Shown piece after piece: positions 24,247 to 32,909 of a stretch of DNA of 64,000 nt. Each line of letters opens with the position of its first letter. The first letter of the stretch is position 1. The stretch lies in NCBI RefSeq assembly GCF_042650605.1, contig NZ_JBHSBN010000003.1:124001-188000 (forward strand). The letters run 5' to 3'. A program made the translations under genes and the position numbers. This DNA is from Micromonospora_J zhanjiangensis. Its GTDB lineage: Bacteria; Actinomycetota; Actinomycetes; Mycobacteriales; Micromonosporaceae. The notes under the pieces are model-generated. The model did no database searches and was not told the origin of the DNA. It saw only the letters and a program-made list of their open reading frames with translations.

Positions 24247-26028
24247 ATGCCGACTCTGCGCATCGCCTTGGCCCAGGTCAACCCGACCGTCGGTGACATC
24301 GACGGCAACGCCGCGATCGTCCGGCGGCACACGCGGGCCGCCGCCGACGCGGGCGCGCACCTCGTCGCGTTCCCGGAGATGATGCTGACCGGCTACCCGG
24401 TCGAGGACCTGGTCTTCCGGGACTCGTTCGTGGCCGCGTCCCGGGCCGGGCTGCGGCAGCTCGCCGCCGACCTGGCCGCCGACGGGCTCGGCGGGCTGCC
24501 GGCGCTGGTGGGCTACCTGGACGCCGACGGTCCGGCCACGCTGAGCGCGGCGGCCAGCCCCGACCACGGCCCGCGCAACGCCCTCGCGGTGCTGTACGAG
24601 GGCCGGGTGGTCGGCCACTACTACAAGCACCACCTGCCCAACTACGGGGTGTTCGACGAGGACCGCTACTTCGTGGCCGGTGACACGCTCACCGTGGCGC
24701 GGATCGCCGGGGTCGACGTGGCGTTGACCATCTGCGAGGACCTGTGGCAGACCGGGGGTCCGTTCGCGGTCGCCCGCCAGACGGGCGTCGGCCTGGTCGT
24801 CAGCGTCAACGGCTCGCCGTACGAGTTGAACAAGGACGACGTACGGCTACCGCTGGTGCGCCGCCGGGCCGCCGAGGCGGGCGCCGCCGTCGCGTACGTG
24901 AACATGGTCGGCGGGCAGGACGAGCTGGTCTTCGACGGCGACTCGATGATCGTGGCCGCGGACGGCACGCTGCTCGCCCGCGCCCCGCAGTTCGTCGACC
25001 AGCTGCTCGTACACGATGTGGAGCTGCCGGCGGCGGACCCGGCGCGGCCGGTGGCCGACGGGCCCGCGGCGTCCGACGGGGCCCGGGTCGACGATCTGCG
25101 GGTGGTCCGGCTGCAGGTCAGCGACGAGCGGCCGGCACCGGCCGGGCCGCCCGCCGCCGGCGGGGTGGTCGAGCCGGTCACCGACGAGGCGGAGGTGTGG
25201 CACGCGCTGGTGCTGGGCCTGCGCGACTACGTCGACAAGAACCGGTTCCCGTCGGTGGTGCTCGGCCTGTCCGGCGGGATCGACTCGGCGGTGGTGGCCA
25301 CCATCGCGGTGGACGCGCTCGGGCCGGAGCGGGTGGTCGGCGTCTCGCTGCCCAGCCAGCACTCCTCGGAGCACTCCCGGGAGGACGCGGCCGAGTTGGC
25401 CAAGCGCACCGGGCTGGACTTCCGGATCGAGCCGATCCAGCCGATGGTGGACGGTTTCCTGGCCAACCTGTCGCTGTCCGGGGTGACGGTGGAGAACCTC
25501 CAGGCCCGGGTCCGCGGGGTGATCCTGATGGCGCTGTCGAACCAGGAGGGCCACCTGGTCCTCACCACCGGCAACAAGAGTGAGCTGGCGGTCGGCTACT
25601 CGACCCTGTACGGCGACTCGGTCGGCGGGTTCAACCCGCTCAAGGACGTCTGGAAGTCGTTGGTGTGGAAGCTGGCCCGGTGGCGGGTGGCCGACGCCGA
25701 GCGGCGCGGCCAGACCCCGCCGATCCCGGAGAACTCGATCACCAAGCCGCCCAGCGCCGAGCTGAGCCCCGGCCAGCTGGACAGCGACACCCTGCCGGAC
25801 TACACCGTGCTGGACCCGATCCTGACCGGCTACGTCGACGGCGACCTGAGCCGGGCCGGGCTGATCGAGGCGGGGCACGACGAGGCGGTGGTGGACCGGG
25901 TGCTGCGGATGGTCGACACGGCCGAGTACAAGCGCCGCCAGTCGGCGCCCGGGCCGAAGATCTCCATCAAGGCGTTCGGCCGGGACCGCCGGCTGCCGAT
26001 CACGAATCGCTGGCGCGAACACGGGTAA
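24247..26028 (+). CDS. nadE: Glutamine-dependent NAD+ synthetase
   Basis: The 593-residue cytosolic enzyme makes NAD+ from nicotinic acid adenine dinucleotide, ATP and glutamine. The N-terminal glutaminase (nitrilase fold, residues 1-270) has the triad Glu44 (FPEMMLTGYP), Lys127 (YYKHHLPNYG) and Cys163 (LTICEDLW). The C-terminal synthetase (about 310-593) has the pyrophosphatase-type P-loop GLSGGIDSAVVATIA near 340-352 and TTGNKSELAVGYSTLYGD. A linker of about 40 Pro/Ala/Arg-rich residues joins the domains. The start at 24247 (MPTLRIALAQ) is the last of three in-frame ATGs; there is no clear ribosome binding site. It is divergent from glnA2, as in Streptomyces. Confidence 0.96.
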   Translation: MPTLRIALAQVNPTVGDIDGNAAIVRRHTRAAADAGAHLVAFPEMMLTGYPVEDLVFRDSFVAASRAGLRQLAADLAADGLGGLPALVGYLDADGPATLSAAASPDHGPRNALAVLYEGRVVGHYYKHHLPNYGVFDEDRYFVAGDTLTVARIAGVDVALTICEDLWQTGGPFAVARQTGVGLVVSVNGSPYELNKDDVRLPLVRRRAAEAGAAVAYVNMVGGQDELVFDGDSMIVAADGTLLARAPQFVDQLLVHDVELPAADPARPVADGPAASDGARVDDLRVVRLQVSDERPAPAGPPAAGGVVEPVTDEAEVWHALVLGLRDYVDKNRFPSVVLGLSGGIDSAVVATIAVDALGPERVVGVSLPSQHSSEHSREDAAELAKRTGLDFRIEPIQPMVDGFLANLSLSGVTVENLQARVRGVILMALSNQEGHLVLTTGNKSELAVGYSTLYGDSVGGFNPLKDVWKSLVWKLARWRVADAERRGQTPPIPENSITKPPSAELSPGQLDSDTLPDYTVLDPILTGYVDGDLSRAGLIEAGHDEAVVDRVLRMVDTAEYKRRQSAPGPKISIKAFGRDRRLPITNRWREHG

Positions 26029-26137
26029 CCGGTGTGAAAACCTCCACTCGCGTCTCCCGGTGACCGGTCGTCCGGTGCGACGATCGGCCCACGACCCGGG
26101 GACCGCGGACGCGGCCTCGAGGTGAAAGGAGACGACC

Positions 26138-27016
26138 ATGTCCGAAGCCGGCAGCGTGCCCGCGACCGACCCGGCCTCCGCCGGGCCCGACGAGGTCACC
26201 GCCCTGTACGGCGGCCCCGCCACCCGCCGGATCCGCACCCGTGACCTGCTCGCCGCCAAGGAGCGCGGCGAGCGGTGGGCGATGCTCACCGCGTACGACC
26301 AGTACACCGCCGCGATCTTCGACCGGTCCGGCATCCCGGTGCTGCTGGTCGGCGACTCGGCGGCGAACAACGTGTTCGGCTACGAGACCACCGTGCCGGT
26401 CACCGTCGACGAGTTGCTGCCGCTGGTCCGGGCTGTGGTCCGGGCGACCCGGCACACCCTGGTCGTCGGCGACCTGCCGTTCGGCTCGTACGAGGAGGGG
26501 CCGACCCAGGCGCTGCGTACCGCCGTCCGGTTCATGAAGGAGGGTGGCTGCCACGCGGTGAAGCTGGAGGGCGGCCGCAACCGGGCCGCGCAGATCGCCG
26601 CCATCACCGACGCCGGCATCCCGGTGCTGGCGCACATCGGCTTCACCCCGCAGCGCGAGCACACCATCGGCGGCTACCGGGTCCAGGGCCGCGGCGACGC
26701 CGCCGAGGAGGTGCTCGCCGACGCGCGGGCGGTGGCCGAGGCGGGCGCCTTCGCCGTGGTGCTGGAGATGGTGCCCGGCGTGGTCGCCAAGCGGGTCACC
26801 AACGAGTTGCCGGTGCCGACCATCGGCATCGGTGCCGGCCCGGAGACCGACGCGCAGGTGCTGGTCTGGCAGGACATGGCCGGCCTGCGGACCGGAAAGG
26901 CGCCGCGCTTCGTCAAGCGCTACGCCGACCTGGCCGCCGTCCTCACCGACGCCACCCGCCGATTCGCGGCCGAGGTCCGCGACGGCGAGTTCCCCGCCGC
27001 CGAACACACCTTCTGA
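26138..27016 (+). CDS. panB: 3-methyl-2-oxobutanoate hydroxymethyltransferase
   Basis: This 292-residue enzyme performs the first committed step of pantothenate synthesis: ketopantoate from alpha-ketoisovalerate and 5,10-methylene-THF. Hallmarks are MLTAYDQYTAAIFD, LLVGDSAANNVFGYETTVPVT (Mg-binding Asp), FMKEGGCHAVKLEGG, VLAHIGFTPQ, GAFAVVLEMVP and the C-terminal PTIGIGAGPETDAQVLVWQDM. Relative to E. coli PanB it has a ~25-residue N-terminal extension, as in other actinobacteria. The ribosome binding site is AAAGGAG. Synteny with glnA2/nadE agrees with M. tuberculosis and Streptomyces. Confidence 0.96.
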   Translation: MSEAGSVPATDPASAGPDEVTALYGGPATRRIRTRDLLAAKERGERWAMLTAYDQYTAAIFDRSGIPVLLVGDSAANNVFGYETTVPVTVDELLPLVRAVVRATRHTLVVGDLPFGSYEEGPTQALRTAVRFMKEGGCHAVKLEGGRNRAAQIAAITDAGIPVLAHIGFTPQREHTIGGYRVQGRGDAAEEVLADARAVAEAGAFAVVLEMVPGVVAKRVTNELPVPTIGIGAGPETDAQVLVWQDMAGLRTGKAPRFVKRYADLAAVLTDATRRFAAEVRDGEFPAAEHTF

Positions 27017-27034
27017 CCGGGCTGGAGCCGAACC

Positions 27035-27095
27035 GGACGCTGGCACTTTTTCGGCTCCCCCACCGGCGAGTCGTACCGAAAAAGTGCCAGCGTCC
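27035..27095. repeat. Perfect 20-bp inverted repeat between convergent genes
   Basis: GGACGCTGGCACTTTTTCGG at 27035-27054 is repeated in exact inverted form at 27076-27095, separated by 21 nt. It lies between panB and the convergent epoxide hydrolase, so it can serve both as terminator. The A5/T5 tracts lie inside the stem rather than after it, which is unlike a standard terminator. It may be one of a family of dispersed hairpin elements. Confidence 0.8.
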
Positions 27096-27137
27096 CGGTG
27101 CGGACCACGGCGTGCGGCGCGGCGTCGGACGGGTGGC

Positions 27138-28289
27138 TCAGCGCAGTGGCCGGAAGAAGGCGCGCAGGTCCGCCACCAGCAGCTCCGGCACCTCCAGGGC
27201 CGGGAAGTGACCGCCCCGCCCGTGTTCCGCCCAGTAGCGGATGTCCGGGTAACGGCGGGCCGCCCAGCGCCGGGACGGTCGCGGCACCTCGGCCGCGAAG
27301 ATCGACGCGCCGACCGGCACCCGGACCGGTTCGGTGTCCGTACCGTTGATCCAGCCGGCGACCCGGTCGATGCTCTCGGCGTACAGCCGGGCCGCGGACG
27401 CCGCGGTCCCGGTCAGCCAGTACAGCGTGACCTGGTCCAGGATCTGGTCCCGGGTCAGCCCGCCGAGGGCGGGGTCGCTCCAGGCGAGCAGCTTCTCGCC
27501 CAGCCAGGCGCACAGGCCGGCCGGCGAGTCCAGCAGCGCGTAACCCAGGGTCTGCGGCGCGGTGCGGTGCACCTCGGAGTACGCCGACGAGGTCCGCCCG
27601 CGTTCGCGCAGCTGCTCCAGCGCCCGGCGTTCGGCGTCGGTGAGCTCGTCGGGCGCGGCCGGGTCCGGACCGGCCAGCGGCGGTACGAGGTGGATGCCGG
27701 CCATGTGTCCGGGGTCCAGCGCGCCCAGCGCGCTGGAGACGCTGGTGCCCCAGTCGCTGCCGGCCGCGCCGTAGCGGGTGTGGCCCAGCGCCGCCATCAA
27801 CCGCGCCCACGCGGCGGCGATCCGCTCGACCCCCCAGCCGGGCGCGGTCGGCTTGGCACTGAAGCCGTACCCGGGCAGCGACGGGATCACCACGTCGAAG
27901 GCGTCCTCGGCGGCGCCGCCGTGGCTGGTCGGATCGGTCAGCGGGCCGACCAGGTCGACCAGTTCGAGCACCGAGCCGGGCCAGCCGTGGGTGAGCACCA
28001 GCGGCAGCGCCCCGGCGTGCGGGGACCGGGCGTGCAGCACGTGCAGCGTCAGCCCGTCCACGTCGACCAGGAACTGCGGTACGGCGTTCAGCCGCGCCTC
28101 GGCCGCCCGCCACCGGTACCCGTCGGCCCAGTAGCGGCACAGGTCCCGCATGGCCTCCAGCGGCACCCCCTGCGTCCCGCCGGGCCCGGGTTCCGCCTCC
28201 GGCCAGCGGGTACCGGCGAGCCGGGTGCGCAGGTCGGCCAGGTCGGACTCTGGCACGCGTACCCGGAAGGGTTGGATCTCGACGGACAT
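27138..28289 (-). CDS. Epoxide hydrolase (EHN-type alpha/beta hydrolase)
   Basis: The 383-residue protein has the N-terminal epoxide hydrolase domain (PFRVRVPESDLADLRTRLAGTRWP, residues 6-29) and an alpha/beta hydrolase core. The oxyanion motif is LVLTHGWPGS, the nucleophile Asp is in GAAGSDWGTSVS (Asp179), and the general-base His is in HGRGGHFPALE near the C-terminus. The two ring-activating Tyr residues are probably in the lid (YLYA-like region; here LLDSPAGLCAWLGEKL and YWLTGTAASAARLY). This matches microsomal-type bacterial epoxide hydrolases acting on xenobiotic or secondary-metabolite epoxides. Start ATG at 28289 preceded by GGAGGG. Substrate unknown. Confidence 0.93.
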   Translation of the reverse strand: MSVEIQPFRVRVPESDLADLRTRLAGTRWPEAEPGPGGTQGVPLEAMRDLCRYWADGYRWRAAEARLNAVPQFLVDVDGLTLHVLHARSPHAGALPLVLTHGWPGSVLELVDLVGPLTDPTSHGGAAEDAFDVVIPSLPGYGFSAKPTAPGWGVERIAAAWARLMAALGHTRYGAAGSDWGTSVSSALGALDPGHMAGIHLVPPLAGPDPAAPDELTDAERRALEQLRERGRTSSAYSEVHRTAPQTLGYALLDSPAGLCAWLGEKLLAWSDPALGGLTRDQILDQVTLYWLTGTAASAARLYAESIDRVAGWINGTDTEPVRVPVGASIFAAEVPRPSRRWAARRYPDIRYWAEHGRGGHFPALEVPELLVADLRAFFRPLR

Positions 28290-28366
28290 GGCACCCTCCG
28301 TTGGCTGGTCGGCCGGCGGCGCGGCCCGCCGGCCCCACTCCGTCGCGGCGGCAGCGCGCCCGGGGT

Positions 28367-29026
28367 TCAGCAGGTCCGTTCGACCGCCGGTCTCACTCCG
28401 TCGCGGCGTCGGCGGGCCCCGGGGGCCAGCAGGTCCGCGAGCTGGGCCAGGTCGCGCAGTCGCAGGTCGGCCGCCAGGCCGCGCAGGCCGGCGGTCCGCA
28501 TGCCGGCCGCGCGGCCGGCCGCCAGCCCGGTGGTGCTGTCCTCCACGACCAGGCACCGGGCCGCGGGGACACCGAGCCGCCGCGCCGCGGTCAGATACCC
28601 CTCCGGGTACGGCTTGCCGCGTGCGACGTCGGTCTCCGTCACCAGCACCGGGGCGACGATGCCCGCGGCGCCCAGCCGCGCCGCGGCCAACCGCGCGTCG
28701 GCACTGGTGACCACGGCCCACGGCAGACCCCGCCGATCCAGTACGCCGATCAGGTCGCGCGCGCCGGTCGTGGCGGTCAGGTCCGCGAGGTCGTCGTACT
28801 GCAACGCCAACTGCCGGACGGCGGACGCGGTCACCGCCGCCTCGTCGAGATCGGGCAACAGGCGGCGCACGGTGTCCCGCGCCGGCGCCCCGTGAGCCAC
28901 CGCCAGGACGGCGGCCGGCTCGACGCCGTGCTCGCCGGCCCAGGTCGTCCAGGCCCGTTCGACGGCGGCGTCGGAATCGACAAGCGTGCCGTCCATGTCG
29001 AACAGCACCGCCGCGACGTCGTCCAC
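28367..29026 (-). CDS. HAD-superfamily phosphatase (beta-phosphoglucomutase-like)
   Basis: The 219-residue enzyme has the HAD motifs in order: motif I VLFDMDGTLVDSD (Asp9, Asp11), motif II VVTSAD (Ser/Thr), motif III Lys in RGKPYPEGYL and motif IV VVEDSTTGLAAG. An alpha-helical cap (subclass I) lies between motifs I and II. Such enzymes dephosphorylate small sugars or interconvert hexose phosphates. The gene is divergent from the ROK regulator, sharing a 56-bp promoter region with a palindromic operator, so a sugar-phosphate role controlled by the ROK protein is likely. Start GTG. Confidence 0.92.
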   Translation of the reverse strand: MDDVAAVLFDMDGTLVDSDAAVERAWTTWAGEHGVEPAAVLAVAHGAPARDTVRRLLPDLDEAAVTASAVRQLALQYDDLADLTATTGARDLIGVLDRRGLPWAVVTSADARLAAARLGAAGIVAPVLVTETDVARGKPYPEGYLTAARRLGVPAARCLVVEDSTTGLAAGRAAGMRTAGLRGLAADLRLRDLAQLADLLAPGARRRRDGVRPAVERTC

Positions 29027-29044
29027 GGTCGCGCCTCCTCCGCT

Positions 29045-29069
29045 ATTATCCTCGCGCTACGAGAATAAT
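29045..29069. promoter_or_regulatory. ROK operator between divergent HAD and ROK genes
   Basis: ATTATCCTCG (29045-29054) and CGAGAATAAT (29060-29069) form a 10-bp inverted repeat with one mismatch and a 5-nt spacer. It is an AT-rich island in the 56-bp gap between the two divergent starts. ROK repressors commonly bind similar AT-flanked dyads, so this is the probable operator for both promoters. Confidence 0.7.
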
Positions 29070-29082
29070 CGGGAAGGACGTC

Positions 29083-30279
29083 ATGTCAACCGCGATGCGG
29101 AGCGGCGGCTCCCGGGCGGCTCGTTGGCGGGTCGCCGCCGAGGTGCTCGCCTACCTGCGCGACCGGCCGCACCCCACCCGCGCCGACCTCACTCGTGACC
29201 TGGGCCTCTCCAGTGGCTCGGCCACCGAGATCACGGCCCGGCTGCGGCACTGCCGGCTGCTCGGCGAGGAGCCGGCGCCGGTCGTCGGACGCGGCCGGCC
29301 CACCACGGTGCTGCGGCCGCATCCCGACGGTCCACTCGTACTGGCCATGGAACTCCGTCAGGAGGAATCGCGCTGGGCCGTGGCCACTCTCGACGGGCGC
29401 CTGCACGAGACGGGCGCCCAACGGCACGGACCGGGCGACGTCCGGCGCGTCCTCGCCGCCCTCGCCGGAGCGGTGCGACAGGTCCACCACCGCCACGGCG
29501 GGCGCCTGCGTACGGTGTCGGTGGCCGCCGCCGCGACCGTCCGGCACGGTCGGGTGGTCCAGTCCGCCGCGCTCGGCTGGGGTCCGGTGGACCTGTCCGT
29601 ACTCGTCGCCGACGCCGGCCTGCCGCTGCTGGTCGGCAACGACGCCACGCTGGCCGGCGTCGCCGAGGCCCGCACGGGTGCCACCGCCGGCGCGCGTACG
29701 GCCCTGCACCTGCTCGTCGACGTCGGCATCGGCGGCAGCCTCGTCGTGAACGGCCGCCCGGTGACCGGCGCGACGGGCGCCGGTGGTGAGGTCGGCCACC
29801 TGCCGTTCGGGGATCCCGCGCTGTCGTGCCCCTGCGGCGCGCGCGGCTGCTGGGACCTGGAGGTCGACGGACGCGCCCTGGCCCGCCATCTCGGTCAGGA
29901 CGCTCCCACCGACGCGTACGGCTACGCCCTGCGGGTCCTCGACCGGGCCACAGCCGACGACCGGCCCGCCACGGCAGCCGTACGCGGGGTCGTCACCGCC
30001 CTGGCCCGCGGCGCCGCCGGCCTGGTCAACGCCCACGACCCGGACGCCGTGAGCCTCGGCGGCCTCGCCGCCGCCCTCCGCGCCGCCGCGCCGGACGACT
30101 TCGCGGCCGCCTACGCCGGCGGTCTGATGGCCTTTCACCGCGAACGGCCGCCACCGGTGCTCGACGCCGCGCACGGCGACCTCGGCGCCCTGCACGGTGC
30201 CGCCGCCGTCGGCCTGGACCACATCACCACCGAGGCCGCCATTGCCGACTGGTACGAGACCCGCGTCCGGCAACGGTGA
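29083..30279 (+). CDS. ROK-family transcriptional repressor
   Basis: The 398-residue protein has an N-terminal winged helix (about residues 10-75; LAYLRDRPHPTRADLTRDLGLSSGSATEI) and a sugar-kinase-like ROK domain. This domain includes LHLLVDVGIGGSLVVNG, TGATGAGGEVGHLPFG (ROK signature) and the zinc-binding motif CPCGARGCWDLEVDG. The usual Glu after the last Cys is Asp here. It probably senses a sugar or sugar phosphate and controls the divergent HAD gene and itself. ATG start preceded by GGGAAGGA. Confidence 0.92.
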   Translation: MSTAMRSGGSRAARWRVAAEVLAYLRDRPHPTRADLTRDLGLSSGSATEITARLRHCRLLGEEPAPVVGRGRPTTVLRPHPDGPLVLAMELRQEESRWAVATLDGRLHETGAQRHGPGDVRRVLAALAGAVRQVHHRHGGRLRTVSVAAAATVRHGRVVQSAALGWGPVDLSVLVADAGLPLLVGNDATLAGVAEARTGATAGARTALHLLVDVGIGGSLVVNGRPVTGATGAGGEVGHLPFGDPALSCPCGARGCWDLEVDGRALARHLGQDAPTDAYGYALRVLDRATADDRPATAAVRGVVTALARGAAGLVNAHDPDAVSLGGLAAALRAAAPDDFAAAYAGGLMAFHRERPPPVLDAAHGDLGALHGAAAVGLDHITTEAAIADWYETRVRQR

Positions 30280-30414
30280 CGCCACGCCTGCGGTCGACGC
30301 GGACGAGGCGGGCCCGGACCTGAGACGCCGGGGTAGGGGGACGCGGATCTCGACGGACGGTCGGGGTGTCGAATAAAAATTTTGGTGCGCGATGAATCGG
30401 AAGCACCGAAACTG

Positions 30415-30430
30415 TCGTACGCCTGTTCTA
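30415..30430 (+). promoter_or_regulatory. Candidate LexA (SOS) box upstream of the DUF222/HNH gene
   Basis: TCGTAC-GCCT-GTTCTA matches the actinobacterial SOS box TCGAAC-N4-GTTCGA at 10 of 12 defined positions. It lies 10 nt before the GTG start, in an AT-rich promoter region. 13E12/DUF222 genes of M. tuberculosis are known LexA-regulated genes, so the match is biologically sensible. Confidence 0.6.
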
Positions 30431-30440
30431 ATCTACCGAT

Positions 30441-31694
30441 GTGATTGCGGAGTTGGATCGAGTCGGCGCCGAGATACGGTGCTGCCTGGACCGACCCGCC
30501 TGGGCGTTGTCCGACAACGAATTGGTCGACGCGGTCGACGCCGTGCACGCCCTGCAGCAGCGACTGGCCGCCCTGCACCTTCGTCTCGTGCGGGAGGTCG
30601 GCGGCCGGGCGGTGGCCCGCACCCACGGCGCGACGTCCACCACCGTGTGGCTCCGTAACCGGCACCGGCTGTCCACCCCCGCCGCCCGCCGCCTGGTCAC
30701 TCTCGCCACCACCCTCGACACCGCCCCACCGGCCGTCGCCGACGCCCTCGCCCGGGGCCTGCTCACCACCGACCAGGCCCGCACCATCCTCGACGTCCTC
30801 ACCGCCCTACCCAACCATCTCGGCGCCGAAGCGATCGACAAAGCCGTCCAGCTGCTCATCGACTGGGCCGCACAATTCGAACCCGCCATCCTGCGCACCC
30901 TCGGCAACCGCATCCTCGACCACGTCGCCCCCGACCTGGCCGACGAAGCCGACCGCGCCGCCCTGCACACGGCCGAAACCCGCGCCCACGACCGGCGGCA
31001 CCTGACCCTGTCCACCCAGCCCACCGGCCAGGTCACACTCACCGGCCTGCTCGACGCCGAAACCGCCGCCGTGCTGCACGCCGCCCTCGACCCCCTCACC
31101 ACACCCACCGGACCCGGCGACAGCCGCTCACCCGGCCAACGCCGCGCCGACGCATTGGGCGACATCTGCCGCCTCGCCCTACATACCGGCACCCTGCCCG
31201 ACAACGGCGGCGACCGACCCCAAGTCGTGGTCACCACCAGCTTCGACACCCTCGCCGGTCAACTGGGCACCGGCACCCTGGACACGGGACTACGCCTCAC
31301 CCCCGAGGCCGTCCGCCGGCTGGCTTGCGACGCGACGATCCTGCCCGCCGTCCTCGGCGGCACCAGCCAGGTCCTCGACGTCGGCCGACAACGTCGACTG
31401 TTCACCGGCCCCCTGCGCCGCGCCCTCGTCCTCCGCGACGGCGGTTGCGCGTTCCCCGGCTGCGACCGGCCACCCCGCTGGTGCGACGGTCACCACATCC
31501 GGCACTGGGCAGACGGTGGCACCACCGACCTCGCCAACGCCGTCCTGCTCTGCGACCACCACCACCGACTCATCCACCACGACAGCGACTGGACCGTCCA
31601 CCTCGGACCCGACGGCCACCCCGAGTTCACCCCACCGGCCTGGCTCGACCCCACCCGCCTCCCCCGCCGCAACCACTACCACCACCGCGCATAA
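30441..31694 (+). CDS. DUF222/HNH endonuclease (13E12-like repeat family)
   Basis: The 417-residue protein has an N-terminal DUF222 region (about residues 1-300, mostly helical) and a C-terminal HNH nuclease domain (about 335-385). The nuclease carries CAFPGCDRPPRWCDGHHIRHW, GGTTDLANAVLLCDHHHRLIH: two CxxC-type zinc pairs, the catalytic His-His and the final HHH. This is the 13E12-type family, multicopy and variable in actinobacteria and possibly mobile. The GTG start at 30441 has no Shine-Dalgarno and lies directly behind a -10-like TAATCT and the SOS-box candidate, so the transcript is probably leaderless. The neighbouring gene remnant at 31803-32066 supports insertion by recombination. Confidence 0.92.
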   Translation: MIAELDRVGAEIRCCLDRPAWALSDNELVDAVDAVHALQQRLAALHLRLVREVGGRAVARTHGATSTTVWLRNRHRLSTPAARRLVTLATTLDTAPPAVADALARGLLTTDQARTILDVLTALPNHLGAEAIDKAVQLLIDWAAQFEPAILRTLGNRILDHVAPDLADEADRAALHTAETRAHDRRHLTLSTQPTGQVTLTGLLDAETAAVLHAALDPLTTPTGPGDSRSPGQRRADALGDICRLALHTGTLPDNGGDRPQVVVTTSFDTLAGQLGTGTLDTGLRLTPEAVRRLACDATILPAVLGGTSQVLDVGRQRRLFTGPLRRALVLRDGGCAFPGCDRPPRWCDGHHIRHWADGGTTDLANAVLLCDHHHRLIHHDSDWTVHLGPDGHPEFTPPAWLDPTRLPRRNHYHHRA

Positions 31695-31802
31695 ACCAAC
31701 CCACAACGCCGACCGTCACCACCGCTCTTGCGCAGAACAGGGCCGGGGCTCTGCCCACGCCCTCCAAGCACGACGCGGGCACCACATTTCCCCGGCTCAC
31801 CA

Positions 31803-32066
31803 TCAGGCCGGCTCACCCGCTGTGGCACGGCCATGGGCGCCCACCCACATCCGCCGCCCCGACACGGTCCCGACGCCAGATGCCCTCCTGAAACGCAGGG
31901 TCGCGGTCGCCCGGTCGGTGAAGGCGCGGTCACCGAGGTCGTACTCGGCGACGGCCACCGGTGGCGCGTCGGTGGATGCGGCGGCCGACGCGTTCACGAC
32001 CAGCGGACCGGCCACGGCGGCGGCGAACAGCAGTACGGCGGCGGCAAGACGGGATCGTCGAATCAT
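31803..32066 (-). pseudogene. Truncated N-terminus of a secreted alpha/beta-hydrolase-like protein
   Basis: From ATG 32066 the frame encodes a good signal peptide (RRSRLAAAVLLFAAAVAGPL) and VAVAEYDLGDRAFTD. This is the start of a secreted hydrolase type seen in Micromonospora, normally several hundred residues long. After about 50 residues the sequence turns into an unrelated Arg/Gly-rich tail with no hydrolase motifs. The break, near 31915, lies about 220 nt downstream of the DUF222/HNH gene. I read this as the surviving 5' end of a gene whose remainder was lost. The full-length form is recalled from the family, not seen here. Confidence 0.5.
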
Positions 32067-32125
32067 CGGGCCGACGCTAGAGCCCACTTGTCAGATTCCT
32101 GTTCGGTCCTGGAACCCGTCGGTCG

Positions 32126-32899
32126 TCAGGCGCCGGAGCGCCCGTCCGCCGCGGCGAGTTGGCCGGCCAGCAGGTCGCGGGCCTCGGCCAGCGACGGGCC
32201 GTACCAGGTCAGGTGCCGGCCGGAGACCAGCGCGCAGGGCAGTCCCGGGAACGCCTCCGGGCCGTCGGTCGCGCTGAACGGGTACGGCTCGTCGGGCAGC
32301 ACCACCAGCTCCGGCCGCCGGGCCAGCATCTCGGCCAACTCCGGACGCGGATACCGGTCAACGTCGGCGTCGTACAGGTTGTCGATGCCGAGGCGGTGCA
32401 GGAGGTCGCCGGCGAACGTACCCGGGCCGAGGACCACCCACGGACGGCGCCAGACCGGCACCACCGCACGGCGGCGCGGACCGGCCGGTGGCGGCGCGGC
32501 CCAGGCGGCGCGGGCGGCGGCCAGCCACGGCGGCTCGGCCAGGCCGAGCCGGGCCAGCATCCGGGCCAGCGACACCAGCGCCGCGTCCAGCGTGCGCGGA
32601 TAGGTCACCCACACCGGTACGCCCGCGGCCCGCAGCGCCTCGACGTCCGCGCGCCGGTTCTCCTCCGCGTTGGCCAGCACCAGATCCGGTACGGCGGCCA
32701 GGACCCGGTCCACCGACGGGTACTTGCTGCCGCCGACCCGGACGACGTCCAGACCGGCCGGATGGGTGCAGTAGTCGGTGGCGCCGACCAGCAGAACCGG
32801 TGCGGTGACGGCGACCGCCTCGGTCAGCGACGGCACCAACGACACCACTCGCCGCGGTGGCGCGGCGAGCAGCACCTCGACGCCCAGGTCGTCGATCAC
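32126..32899 (-). CDS. Helical-backbone metal receptor (BtuF-like substrate-binding fold, cytosolic)
   Basis: The 257-residue protein has the periplasmic-binding fold of the BtuF/cobalamin and siderophore receptor type: RRVVSLVPSLTEAVAV, LVGATDYCTHPAG, SVDRVLAAVPDLVLAN and PELVVLPDEPYPFS. It lacks a signal peptide or lipobox, and no ABC transporter gene is adjacent. Such solitary cytosolic versions are common in actinobacteria and of unknown function, possibly cobalamin or metal-chelate binding. It starts with GTG at 32899, 10 nt after the npdG-like gene, so they probably form an operon. Confidence 0.85.
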   Translation of the reverse strand: MIDDLGVEVLLAAPPRRVVSLVPSLTEAVAVTAPVLLVGATDYCTHPAGLDVVRVGGSKYPSVDRVLAAVPDLVLANAEENRRADVEALRAAGVPVWVTYPRTLDAALVSLARMLARLGLAEPPWLAAARAAWAAPPPAGPRRRAVVPVWRRPWVVLGPGTFAGDLLHRLGIDNLYDADVDRYPRPELAEMLARRPELVVLPDEPYPFSATDGPEAFPGLPCALVSGRHLTWYGPSLAEARDLLAGQLAAADGRSGA

Positions 32900-32909
32900 G
32901 GATGGCCGT

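Noticed and set aside
26832..28895. 687-codon plus-strand frame over the epoxide hydrolase and HAD genes
   Set aside because: No motifs and strongly Arg/Gln/Pro-biased. Both minus-strand genes have complete catalytic motifs.
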